Source: Paraburkholderia dioscoreae (lineage in GTDB: Bacteria > Pseudomonadota > Gammaproteobacteria > Burkholderiales > Burkholderiaceae). From it: 64,000 nucleotides of DNA. The notes below the pieces were generated by a model. It saw only the letters and a program-made list of their open reading frames with translations, searched no databases and was not told where the DNA came from. A program made the position numbers and the translations under genes. Positions 27,401-35,282 of the stretch are shown here, in pieces; position 1 is the first letter of the stretch, and each line of letters opens with the position of its first letter. The stretch spans positions 3,162,001-3,226,000 of the forward strand of contig NZ_LR699553.1 of assembly GCF_902459535.1 (NCBI RefSeq), given 5' to 3'.

Positions 27401-28558
27401 ATGGGTGTAGCCGGCAAACACTTCCCACCGCACGTCAAGACGAATACCGCCGAGGCCGCGCCGTCGCTGCCCGATTCGGATGAACGGTTGCGCAAGGAAT
27501 CCAGGTTCGGCCATGTGCTGAACCGCCCCGAATTCGCCGCGATTTCCGGCGCGGTACTGGTGTTTCTCGTTTTCGCGCTGACGGCCGGCAACTCCGGCAT
27601 GTTCAACCTCGACGGCGTAATGAACTGGTCGCAGGTGTCCGCGTATCTCGGCATTCTCGCCGTGGGCGCGTGTCTGCTGATGATCGCCGGCGAGTTCGAT
27701 CTCTCGATCGGTTCGATGATCGGTTTCGCCGGCATGATGGTGGCGATTCCTTCGGTCTATTTTCACTGGCCGATTTCTCTCGCCATCCTGTTCGCGTTTG
27801 CCGGCTCCATGCTGCTCGGCGCGCTGAACGGCTATCTGGTCATGCGCACGCGCCTGCCCTCGTTCATCGTCACGCTCGCATTTCTGTTCATCTTGCGCGG
27901 CCTCACGCTTGCGCTGTCAATCATGTTCGCGGACCGCACCATCGTCTCCGGCGTGGGCGACCTTGCGCAGCAGGACTGGTTCGCGGATACGCTGTTTCAC
28001 GGCGTCGCGCTGCGCGGTCTCTTTCTGATGCTCGCGCAACACGGCATCGGCACCCTGCTCGATAACGGCCACGCGCTCGTGCCGGGCATTCCGAAGGTGA
28101 TTCTGTGGTGGCTCGGCCTCGCCGCGGTCTGCGCCTTCGTGCTGGCGAAAACACGCGCCGGCAACTGGATTCTCGCAGTGGGCGGCGACGCCAATGCCGC
28201 CAAGAACGTGGGCGTGCCGGTGCGCCGTGTGAAGATTTCGCTGTTCGTGCTGACCGCGTTCTGCTCGTGCCTGTTCGCGGTGCTGCAAGTGTGCGACATC
28301 GGCTCGGCCGCGGCCGACCGGGGCTTGCAGAAAGAGTTCGAAGCGATCATCGCCGCGGTGATCGGCGGCACCTTGCTGACGGGCGGCTACGGTTCGGTGG
28401 TCGGCGCGTGCTTCGGCGCGTTGATCTTCGGCGTCGTGCAGATCGGCATTACGTACACGAACGTCAGCTCCGACTGGTTCCGCGTGTTCCTCGGCGTGAT
28501 GCTGCTGATCGCCGTGCTGTTCAATCACTATGTGCGCCGCCGCGTCTCGCAGGCGTAA
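27401..28558 (+). CDS. ABC transporter permease for inositol or a related sugar (RbsC type)
   Basis: 385 residues with about eight to ten membrane helices after a soluble tail of some 50 residues. BPD_transp_2 (RbsC/XylH) features: GVMNWSQVSAYLGILAVGACLLMIAGEFDLSIGSMIG, SFIVTLAFLFILRGLTLAL and GTLLTGGYGSVVGACFGALIFG. It forms the membrane channel for the sugar delivered by the preceding binding protein. Compared with RbsC it carries an extra loop near residues 175-240 (TIVSGVGDLAQQDWFAD onward), as seen in longer family members. AAGGAGA is 7 bases before the ATG. The ATPase gene follows after 13 bases. Confidence 0.94.
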   Translation: MGVAGKHFPPHVKTNTAEAAPSLPDSDERLRKESRFGHVLNRPEFAAISGAVLVFLVFALTAGNSGMFNLDGVMNWSQVSAYLGILAVGACLLMIAGEFDLSIGSMIGFAGMMVAIPSVYFHWPISLAILFAFAGSMLLGALNGYLVMRTRLPSFIVTLAFLFILRGLTLALSIMFADRTIVSGVGDLAQQDWFADTLFHGVALRGLFLMLAQHGIGTLLDNGHALVPGIPKVILWWLGLAAVCAFVLAKTRAGNWILAVGGDANAAKNVGVPVRRVKISLFVLTAFCSCLFAVLQVCDIGSAAADRGLQKEFEAIIAAVIGGTLLTGGYGSVVGACFGALIFGVVQIGITYTNVSSDWFRVFLGVMLLIAVLFNHYVRRRVSQA

Positions 28559-28571
28559 CGGGGAGACGACC

Positions 28572-29408
28572 ATGTCCGATACAAATACCGCCACGAATGC
28601 CGTGGACAGCGCGAGCGCTGCGCAGGACGACGTGATCCTCGCGCTCGAAAACGTCAACAAATACTTCGGCAAGGTGATCGCGCTAAGCGGCGTGACCTTG
28701 CGGCTGAAACGCGGCGAAGTGCACTGTCTGCTCGGCGACAACGGCGCAGGCAAGTCGACGCTGATCAAGACCCTCGCCGGCGTGCATCAGCCGTCTTCCG
28801 GTCAGTATCTGGTAGACGGCAAACCGGTGCTGTTCGAGTCGCCGAAAGACGCACTCGACCTCGGCATCGCCACCGTCTATCAGGATCTGGCATTAGTGCC
28901 GCTGCTCTCCGTGGCACGCAACTTCTTCATGGGACGCGAGCCGCAAAAGAAACTGTTCGGTTTCCTGAGCGTCATGGATCTCGAAACCAGCGCCACCACC
29001 GCGCGCGACAAGCTCGCCGAAATGGGCATCAACGTGCGCGACGCGCATCAGCCGATCGGCACCATGTCCGGCGGCGAGAAGCAGTGTCTCGCGATTGCAC
29101 GGGCAATTCATTTCGGCGCGCGCGTGCTGATTCTCGACGAACCGACCGCCGCGCTCGGCGTGAAGCAGAGCTTCAACGTGCTGAAGCTGATTCACAAGGC
29201 CCGCGCGAAAGGCATTTCAGTGATCTTCATCACGCACAACGTGCATCACGCGTATCCGATCGGCGACTCGTTCACGGTGCTCAATCGCGGCAAATCGCTC
29301 GGTACGTTCACCAAGGAAACCATCAGCAAGGACGAGGTGCTCGACATGATGGCCGGCGGCGCCGAGATGCAGAAGATGATCGGCGAACTCGAAGGCGCGA
29401 CGATCTGA
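28572..29408 (+). CDS. ABC transporter ATPase (single-domain sugar type)
   Basis: 278 residues, one nucleotide-binding domain, unlike the double-domain RbsA or MglA. Walker A GDNGAGKSTLIKT, Q-loop YQDLALVP, signature MSGGEKQCLAIARAI, Walker B VLILDEPTAALG and the switch histidine in IFITHNVHHAY are all intact. It powers uptake with the permease upstream; two copies would be needed per transporter. ATG 28572 has GGGGAGA before it; an in-frame opening at 28530 overlaps the permease gene and lacks a site. Confidence 0.94.
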   Translation: MSDTNTATNAVDSASAAQDDVILALENVNKYFGKVIALSGVTLRLKRGEVHCLLGDNGAGKSTLIKTLAGVHQPSSGQYLVDGKPVLFESPKDALDLGIATVYQDLALVPLLSVARNFFMGREPQKKLFGFLSVMDLETSATTARDKLAEMGINVRDAHQPIGTMSGGEKQCLAIARAIHFGARVLILDEPTAALGVKQSFNVLKLIHKARAKGISVIFITHNVHHAYPIGDSFTVLNRGKSLGTFTKETISKDEVLDMMAGGAEMQKMIGELEGATI

Positions 29409-29415
29409 TTCATTC

Positions 29416-29452
29416 GCGCGAGGAACCGGCGCTGCTGCGCCGGCTGTCGCGC
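29416..29452 (+). other. Intra-operon hairpin between transporter and catabolic genes
   Basis: Inner stem CCGGCGC-TGCT-GCGCCGG (29426-29443) inside an outer GCGCGA/TCGCGC pair. No T-run. It could act as an RNA processing or stability element separating the uptake and catabolic parts of the operon. Confidence 0.35.
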
Positions 29453-29472
29453 ACAGCCATTCAGGAAACTTC

Positions 29473-31515
29473 ATGGATCATTCCAGCACATCCAGCGCAA
29501 TCACGTCCGCCCCGGCGCCGGTAGCCAGCCGCTTCGCGCCGGGCCGCAGCCGCGACATCGTCTGCCTCGGCCGGCTCGCCGTCGATCTGTACGCGCAGCA
29601 GGTCGGCGCGCGGCTCGAAGACGTGTCGAGCTTCGCGAAGTATCTCGGCGGATCGTCGGCGAATATCGCGTTCGGCTGCGCGCGGCTCGGCCTCGCGTCG
29701 TCGATGCTAGCGCGCGTCGGCAACGATCACATGGGCCGCTTTCTCACCGAGAAGCTCACTAAAGAGGGCTGCGACGTCAGCCACGTGCGCATCGACCGGG
29801 AACGCCTGACCGCCCTCGTGCTGCTCGGCCTGAAAGACCGCGACACGTTCCCGCTGATCTTCTACCGCGAGAACTGCGCGGACATGGCGGTCGATGAAGC
29901 GGATTTCGACGAGGCTTTCATTGCATCGTCGAAAGCGCTGCTGATCACCGGCACGCACTTTTCCACCGAACAGGTGAACCGCACGAGCCGCCGCGCGCTC
30001 GATTACGCACGCCGCAACCAGGTGCGCACCGTGCTCGATATCGACTATCGCCCCGTGCTTTGGGGTCTCACCGGCAAAGCCGACGGTGAAACGCGCTTCG
30101 TGGCGAGCGAAGGCGTCACCGCGCACTTGCAGCGCATTCTGCCGCTGTTCGATCTGGTGATCGGCACCGAGGAGGAATTCCGCATTGCCGGCGGTAAGAC
30201 CGAACTGGTCGATGCGCTCGCGATGGTGCGCGCCGTCACGCCGGCTACGCTGGTACTCAAGCGCGGGCCGCTGGGCTGCCAGATCATCGACGGCCAGGTG
30301 CCCGCCTCGCTCGACGACGTGCCGATTCACGGCGGCGTGGAAGTCGAAGTGCTGAACGTGCTCGGCGCGGGCGACGCATTCGCCTCCGGCTTTCTCTCCG
30401 GCTGGTTGCGCGATCAACCGCTCGAAGCGTGCGCGCGCGCCGCGAACGCGAGCGGCGCGCTGGTCGTCTCGCGGCACGGCTGCGCGCCCGCCATGCCGAC
30501 GCCCGCCGAACTCGACTACTTCCTGCGCGAAGCGAAAGCCGATCCGCAGCGCATGCGCCGCCCGGATCGGGACGCGGCGCTCGCGCGGCTGCATCGCGTC
30601 TCGCCGGCCCGCAAACAGTGGGACGAAGTGCTCGGTTTCGCCTTCGACCACCGCAACCAGTTCTTCGAACTCGCGCAGCAGACCGGCGCCGACGAAGCGC
30701 GCATAGCGCGCCTGAAAGGTCTGTTCGTGGAAGCCGTCGCGCAAACCGAGAGCGCGTTGGGTTTGCAGAACCGCATTGGCGTGCTGATCGACGACCGTTA
30801 CGGCCAGGACGCGCTGAACGCGGCCACTGGCCGTGGCTGGTGGATCGGCCGGCCGGTGGAACTGCCGGGCTCGGTGCCGCTCGTGTTCGATCATGGCCGT
30901 TCGATCGGCACCACGCTGATCCCGTGGCCGCAGGAGCATATCGCCAAGTGTCTCGTGCAGTTTCATCCCGACGAACCCATCGAACAGCGCCTCGAACAGG
31001 AAACGCAATTGCGCGCACTCTACGACGCGACGCAAGCGAGCGGCCACGAACTGCTGTTCGAAGTGATTCCACCGAAACACGCGCATTTGCCGCAAGCACC
31101 GGACATTGTGTACCGCGCGTTGAAGCGTCTCTACAACATCGGCATCTACCCCGAATGGTGGAAGCTCGAACCGATGGACGCCGCGCAATGGCGCAACATC
31201 GACATGCTGATCGCGGAGCGCGACCCCTATTGCCGGGGCGTGGTCCTGCTCGGTTTGTCGGCGGGTGTCGAGCAGCTGAACGAAGGTTTCCGCGCGGCGG
31301 CGCAATCGGCGACATGCCGCGGCTTCACGGTCGGGCGCACCATCTTCCATGAGCCGAGTCATGCGTGGCTCGCCGGAGAAATCGGCGACGACGAACTGAT
31401 CGCGCGCGTGCGCCGCACCTTCGAAACATTGATCGCCTCCTGGCGTGCAACGCGTGGCGCGAGCGCCGCGCAACCTGGCATGCCGAACCATGTCCATCAG
31501 GAGCAAGCCGCATGA
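29473..31515 (+). CDS. iolC: Bifunctional 5-dehydro-2-deoxygluconokinase / DUF2090 aldolase-like protein
   Basis: 680 residues. Residues about 25-350 are a PfkB-family kinase: GRLAVDLYAQQVGARLED, LGGSSANIAFGCARLGL and the catalytic GAGDAFASGFLSGW. This phosphorylates 5-dehydro-2-deoxy-D-gluconate. Residues about 370-665 are a DUF2090 domain (FAFDHRNQFFELAQQ, GVLIDDRYGQDAL, PEWWKLEP, GVVLLGLSAGVEQL), with a TIM-barrel aldolase-like look; in such fusions it is thought to perform the next step, splitting the phosphate into malonate semialdehyde and dihydroxyacetone phosphate. This agrees with the absence of a separate iolJ here. Its TGA overlaps the iolD ATG. Confidence 0.93.
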   Translation: MDHSSTSSAITSAPAPVASRFAPGRSRDIVCLGRLAVDLYAQQVGARLEDVSSFAKYLGGSSANIAFGCARLGLASSMLARVGNDHMGRFLTEKLTKEGCDVSHVRIDRERLTALVLLGLKDRDTFPLIFYRENCADMAVDEADFDEAFIASSKALLITGTHFSTEQVNRTSRRALDYARRNQVRTVLDIDYRPVLWGLTGKADGETRFVASEGVTAHLQRILPLFDLVIGTEEEFRIAGGKTELVDALAMVRAVTPATLVLKRGPLGCQIIDGQVPASLDDVPIHGGVEVEVLNVLGAGDAFASGFLSGWLRDQPLEACARAANASGALVVSRHGCAPAMPTPAELDYFLREAKADPQRMRRPDRDAALARLHRVSPARKQWDEVLGFAFDHRNQFFELAQQTGADEARIARLKGLFVEAVAQTESALGLQNRIGVLIDDRYGQDALNAATGRGWWIGRPVELPGSVPLVFDHGRSIGTTLIPWPQEHIAKCLVQFHPDEPIEQRLEQETQLRALYDATQASGHELLFEVIPPKHAHLPQAPDIVYRALKRLYNIGIYPEWWKLEPMDAAQWRNIDMLIAERDPYCRGVVLLGLSAGVEQLNEGFRAAAQSATCRGFTVGRTIFHEPSHAWLAGEIGDDELIARVRRTFETLIASWRATRGASAAQPGMPNHVHQEQAA

Positions 31516-33491
31516 ATCAGCGCGTATTGCATCATGACGCAGCGTCCGCCAACGACGCCAGTCACGCCCGTACGGGCGCGGGCTCGGGCGGCACGGTGCG
31601 CCTGACCTCCGCGCAGGCGCTGGTCCGCTATCTCGCCGCGCAGCGCGTCGCGACCGAGGACGGCCACGGCACCGAGCCGCTGTTCGGCGGCGTGTTCGCC
31701 ATCTTCGGCCACGGCAACGTGGCGGGGATCGGCGAAGCGCTGTACCAGCACCGCGACGAACTGCCGACCCTGCGTGCCCACAACGAACAGGCAATGGCGC
31801 ACAGCGCGATCGCCTACGCGAAAGCGCATTTCCGCCGCCGCATGATGGCCGTCACGACGTCGATCGGACCGGGCGCCACCAACCTCGTGACCGCGGCGGC
31901 GCTCGCCCACGTGAACCGTTTGCCGGTACTGCTGCTGCCCGGCGACATCTTCGTTTCGCGCGCCCCCGATCCCGTGTTGCAGCAAGTCGAGGACTTCCAC
32001 GACGGCGGCGTCTCCGCCAACGACGCGCTCAAACCGGTGTCGCGCTACTTCGACCGCATCGTGCATCCGGCGCAATTGCTCAGTGCGCTGCCGCGCGCCG
32101 TGCGCGTGCTGACTGACGCCGCCTTGTGCGGTCCCGTCACGCTCGCGTTGCCGCAAGACGTGCAGGCGCAGGCATGGGATTTCCCCATCGACCTCTTCAA
32201 GCCGCGCGTCGTCACGTTCTATTCGCCCGCGCCGCGCGCCGACGAAATCGAGGCCGCCTTCGCGCGCTTGCGGCAGGCCAAACGACCGTTGATCGTCGCG
32301 GGCGGCGGCGTGCTCTACGGCCACGCCACCGACGCCCTGCACCGTTTCGCGACCACGCACGGCGTTCCGGTCGCGGAAACGCAGGCCGGCAAAGGCTCGC
32401 TCGCCTGGAACGATCCATTGAACGTGGGCGCGCTGGGCGTGACGGGCTCGCCCGCCGCGAACGCGCTCGCGCACGACGCCGATTGCGTGCTGGCCATCGG
32501 CACCCGCCTGCAGGACTTCACCACCGGTTCGAACACGTTATTCACGCAAGCCGAGGTGGTCGCGATCAATGCCAATGCCTTCGACGGTCTCAAGCATCGC
32601 GCGCTGGTGGTCGAAGCCGACGCGCGGCTGGCGCTCGATGCCCTTGCCGAGCCCCTGCAAGGCTGGCACGCGGAGCGCACCTGGACCGCACGCGCACACA
32701 AGCTCGCGGCGAGTTGGCGCGATACGGTGAGCACGCTCACCCATGCGCCGCAACGCGACACCGTGCTGCCTTACGAGGGCGATGTGATCGGCGCGATACA
32801 GCGGTCGAGCGCCAGTTCGCCGGCGAACGATATCGTCGTCTGCGCGGCCGGCACCCTGCCCGCCGAATTGCACAAACTATGGCGCGCCGGCAAACCGGGC
32901 GCGTATCACGTGGAGTACGGCTATTCGTGCATGGGCTACGAGATTGCCGGCGGACTCGGCGTGAAGCTCGCCCGACCCGCGCGCGAAGTGATCGTGATGG
33001 TCGGCGACGGCAGCTATCTGATGATGAACAGCGAGATCGCGAGCTCGGTGATGATCGGTGCGAAGCTGATCGTGGTGGTGCTCGACAATCGCGGCTATGG
33101 CTGCATCAACCGCTTGCAGCAGGCTTGCGGCGGTGCGCCGTTCAACAACCTGCTCGAAGACTGCAAGCAAGGCCCGCTCGGCGCGCCGAAAATCGACTTC
33201 GCCGCGCATGCGCGTGCTCTTGGCGCGCGGGCCGAACACGTCGCGAATATCGCGGACCTCGACACGGCTTTGCAACGCGCCCGTGCCGCGGATCGCACTT
33301 ACGTCATCAGCATCGATACCGACGCCGCGCGCACCACCGACGACGGCGGCTGGTGGTGGGAAGTGGCCGTGCCGGAAGTCTCAGCGCGCCCCGCCGTACG
33401 TGACGCGCGTGCGAAATACGAATCGCAGCTCGCGGCACGCGCCGAACCGGCCGGCTCGGCGCGGAACATCGACCCCACCGACAATGAATGA
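31512..33491 (+). CDS. iolD: 3D-(3,5/4)-trihydroxycyclohexane-1,2-dione hydrolase (ThDP enzyme)
   Basis: 659 residues. A thiamine diphosphate enzyme that opens the inositol ring-derived dione. The N-terminal domain has the cofactor-activating glutamate in AHNEQAMAHSAIAYAK and TSIGPGATNLVTAAALAH; the central domain is of the acetolactate-synthase type; the C-terminal domain has the ThDP/Mg motif MVGDGSYLMMNSEIAS ending in VLDNRGYGCINRLQQ. ATG 31512 overlaps the iolC stop as ATGA and has CAGGAG upstream. The iolE gene follows after 10 bases. Confidence 0.95.
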   Translation: MNQRVLHHDAASANDASHARTGAGSGGTVRLTSAQALVRYLAAQRVATEDGHGTEPLFGGVFAIFGHGNVAGIGEALYQHRDELPTLRAHNEQAMAHSAIAYAKAHFRRRMMAVTTSIGPGATNLVTAAALAHVNRLPVLLLPGDIFVSRAPDPVLQQVEDFHDGGVSANDALKPVSRYFDRIVHPAQLLSALPRAVRVLTDAALCGPVTLALPQDVQAQAWDFPIDLFKPRVVTFYSPAPRADEIEAAFARLRQAKRPLIVAGGGVLYGHATDALHRFATTHGVPVAETQAGKGSLAWNDPLNVGALGVTGSPAANALAHDADCVLAIGTRLQDFTTGSNTLFTQAEVVAINANAFDGLKHRALVVEADARLALDALAEPLQGWHAERTWTARAHKLAASWRDTVSTLTHAPQRDTVLPYEGDVIGAIQRSSASSPANDIVVCAAGTLPAELHKLWRAGKPGAYHVEYGYSCMGYEIAGGLGVKLARPAREVIVMVGDGSYLMMNSEIASSVMIGAKLIVVVLDNRGYGCINRLQQACGGAPFNNLLEDCKQGPLGAPKIDFAAHARALGARAEHVANIADLDTALQRARAADRTYVISIDTDAARTTDDGGWWWEVAVPEVSARPAVRDARAKYESQLAARAEPAGSARNIDPTDNE

Positions 33492-33501
33492 GGACGCCCG
33501 C

Positions 33502-34428
33502 ATGACTGCTTTCGACGTACGTATCGGCATCAATCCGTTATCGTGGATGAACGACGATCTGCCTTCGCTCGGCGGCGAAACGCCGCTCGAGGTGGCGTTG
33601 ACGGAAGGCCGCCAGATTGGCTATCAGGGCTTCGAACTCGGCAACAAGTTTCCGCGCGAGCCGCAGGCATTGAAGACGCTGCTCGCGCAATACGATCTCG
33701 CGCTGGTATCGGGCTGGTATTCCGGGCGGCTCGCGCGGCGCAGCGTGGAAGAGGAAATCACCGCTGTCGGCCCACACCTGGAGTTGCTTGTGCAGAACGG
33801 CGCAACGGTGATGGTGTACGGCGAGGTCGCCGATTCGATTCAGGGCGCACCGCAACCGCTTTATCAACGGCCGCGCTTTTTCAGCGACGCGCAATGGGTC
33901 GCCTATGCGGCGCGCGTCGACGAATTCGCGCGCTATACGCTGAGCCGCGGCGTGCGGCTCGCGTACCATCATCACATGGGCGCTTATGTCGAGACGCCGG
34001 CCGATGTCGATCAACTAATGTCGCGCACCGGCGACGCCGTCGGCCTGCTGTTCGACGCGGGACACATCACGTTTGCCGGCGGCGATCCGCTCGCCGTGCT
34101 CGACAAACATATCGGGCGGGTCTGCCACGTGCATTGCAAAGACGTGCGCCCTGCCGTCATGAAGCTCGCGCGCAATCGCAACTGGAGTTTTCTCGACGCG
34201 GTCATCGCCGGCGCCTTCACGGTGCCGGGAGACGGCGCGGTGAATTTCCCGGCGATCATCGAACGATTGAAGCGGCACGGCTATCGCGGCTGGCTGGTGG
34301 TGGAAGCCGAACAGGATCCGGTCGTGGCGCCATCGTACGAGTATGCACGGAAAGGCTACCAGACGTTGCGCGCGTTGGTGGATGCGCCGCTCGACGCGGC
34401 TGACAAGACCAGGCAGGAGGCGGCATGA
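33502..34428 (+). CDS. iolE: 2-keto-myo-inositol dehydratase
   Basis: 308 residues, a TIM-barrel of the xylose-isomerase-like fold. IolE removes water from 2-keto-myo-inositol to give the dione used by IolD. Visible features: INPLSWMNDDLPSLGGETPLE, GYQGFELGNKFP, the metal-binding run LAYHHHMGAYVETPAD, LLFDAGHITFAGGDP, CHVHCKDVR and WLVVEAEQDP. The start at 33502 has GAGGA 7 bases upstream; an ATG at 33484 in the same frame would add six residues but overlaps iolD. The stop overlaps iolB as ATGA. Confidence 0.95.
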   Translation: MTAFDVRIGINPLSWMNDDLPSLGGETPLEVALTEGRQIGYQGFELGNKFPREPQALKTLLAQYDLALVSGWYSGRLARRSVEEEITAVGPHLELLVQNGATVMVYGEVADSIQGAPQPLYQRPRFFSDAQWVAYAARVDEFARYTLSRGVRLAYHHHMGAYVETPADVDQLMSRTGDAVGLLFDAGHITFAGGDPLAVLDKHIGRVCHVHCKDVRPAVMKLARNRNWSFLDAVIAGAFTVPGDGAVNFPAIIERLKRHGYRGWLVVEAEQDPVVAPSYEYARKGYQTLRALVDAPLDAADKTRQEAA

Positions 34429-35225
34429 GTTTATTGGTAAAGGCGCAGCGCGAAGGCCAGACGATCGCACGAGTGACACCGGAGTCGGCATGCTGGCGGT
34501 ATGTGGGATTTGCCGCTTACCGCCTCGGTACGAGCGAAGTCGTGCACGTGCACGAACCCTCGCGTGAAGTGTGTATTGTCGTGCTCACCGGCACGGTGGA
34601 TATCGAAACAGCGGACGCCACCTGGCGTTCGCTCGGTTCGCGCGACAGCGTGTTCGAAGACGCCGCGCCGTATGCGGTGTATCTGCCGCCGAACGTTCGG
34701 GCGACGGTTCGCGCTGGCCGCGATGCCGAGATCGGCGTAGCAAGCGCGCCGGCCAAGGGCCAGTATCCCGCGAGATTGATCGAGCCCGCTTCGATGAAAC
34801 GCTCCACACGCGGCAAAGGCCTGAATACGCGATACGTGTGCGATATTCTTCCGCAAACCGAACCTGCGGAGTCGCTGCTGGTGGTCGAAGTCAGAACGCC
34901 CGGCGGCCACGCTTCGAGCTACCCGCCGCATAAGCACGACACCGATAATGTCCCGCAGGAAAGCTCACTCGAAGAGACTTACTATCACCGGCTGGATCCG
35001 CCGCAAGGGTTTGCGTTTCAGCGCGTGTACACGGATATGCGCGACATCGACGAGTCGATGGCCGTGGAAGATCATGACGTCGTCATGGTGCCGCGCGGGT
35101 ATCACCCTGTGGTCGTACCGTACGGCTATGACTCGTATTATCTGAACGTGATGGCGGGCGGCAAGCGGGTCTGGCATTTCCGCAACGACCCGGCGCATGA
35201 GTGGATCATCAATAAGGACGCTTGA
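34425..35225 (+). CDS. iolB: 5-deoxy-glucuronate isomerase
   Basis: 266 residues, double-cupin family. IolB converts 5-deoxy-glucuronate to 5-dehydro-2-deoxygluconate, the substrate of IolC. The metal site is in the C-terminal cupin: SSYPPHKHDTDNVPQES, EETYYHRLDPPQGFAFQR and a final histidine in YHPVVVPYGYDSYYLNVMAG. The start overlaps the iolE stop (ATGA) and has AGGAGG just upstream. It is the last gene of the operon; a bidirectional hairpin follows. Confidence 0.95.
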   Translation: MSLLVKAQREGQTIARVTPESACWRYVGFAAYRLGTSEVVHVHEPSREVCIVVLTGTVDIETADATWRSLGSRDSVFEDAAPYAVYLPPNVRATVRAGRDAEIGVASAPAKGQYPARLIEPASMKRSTRGKGLNTRYVCDILPQTEPAESLLVVEVRTPGGHASSYPPHKHDTDNVPQESSLEETYYHRLDPPQGFAFQRVYTDMRDIDESMAVEDHDVVMVPRGYHPVVVPYGYDSYYLNVMAGGKRVWHFRNDPAHEWIINKDA

Positions 35226-35236
35226 ATTCAAGGCCT

Positions 35237-35263
35237 GCGCGATGCATCGACATGGCATCGCGC
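35237..35263. terminator. Hairpin between convergent iolB and the lipoprotein gene
   Basis: Arms GCGCGATGC and GCATCGCGC with a 9-base loop, 11 bases after the iolB stop and 19 before the end of the convergent gene. It lacks a T-run on either side, but its position fits a shared terminator. Confidence 0.5.
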
Positions 35264-35282
35264 GGGCTTCGAACAGGCCGCG

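Noticed and set aside
29707..31794. 695-codon antisense open frame across iolC
   Set aside because: Low-information Arg/Ala-rich protein with no family features, fully explained by third-position GC bias of iolC.
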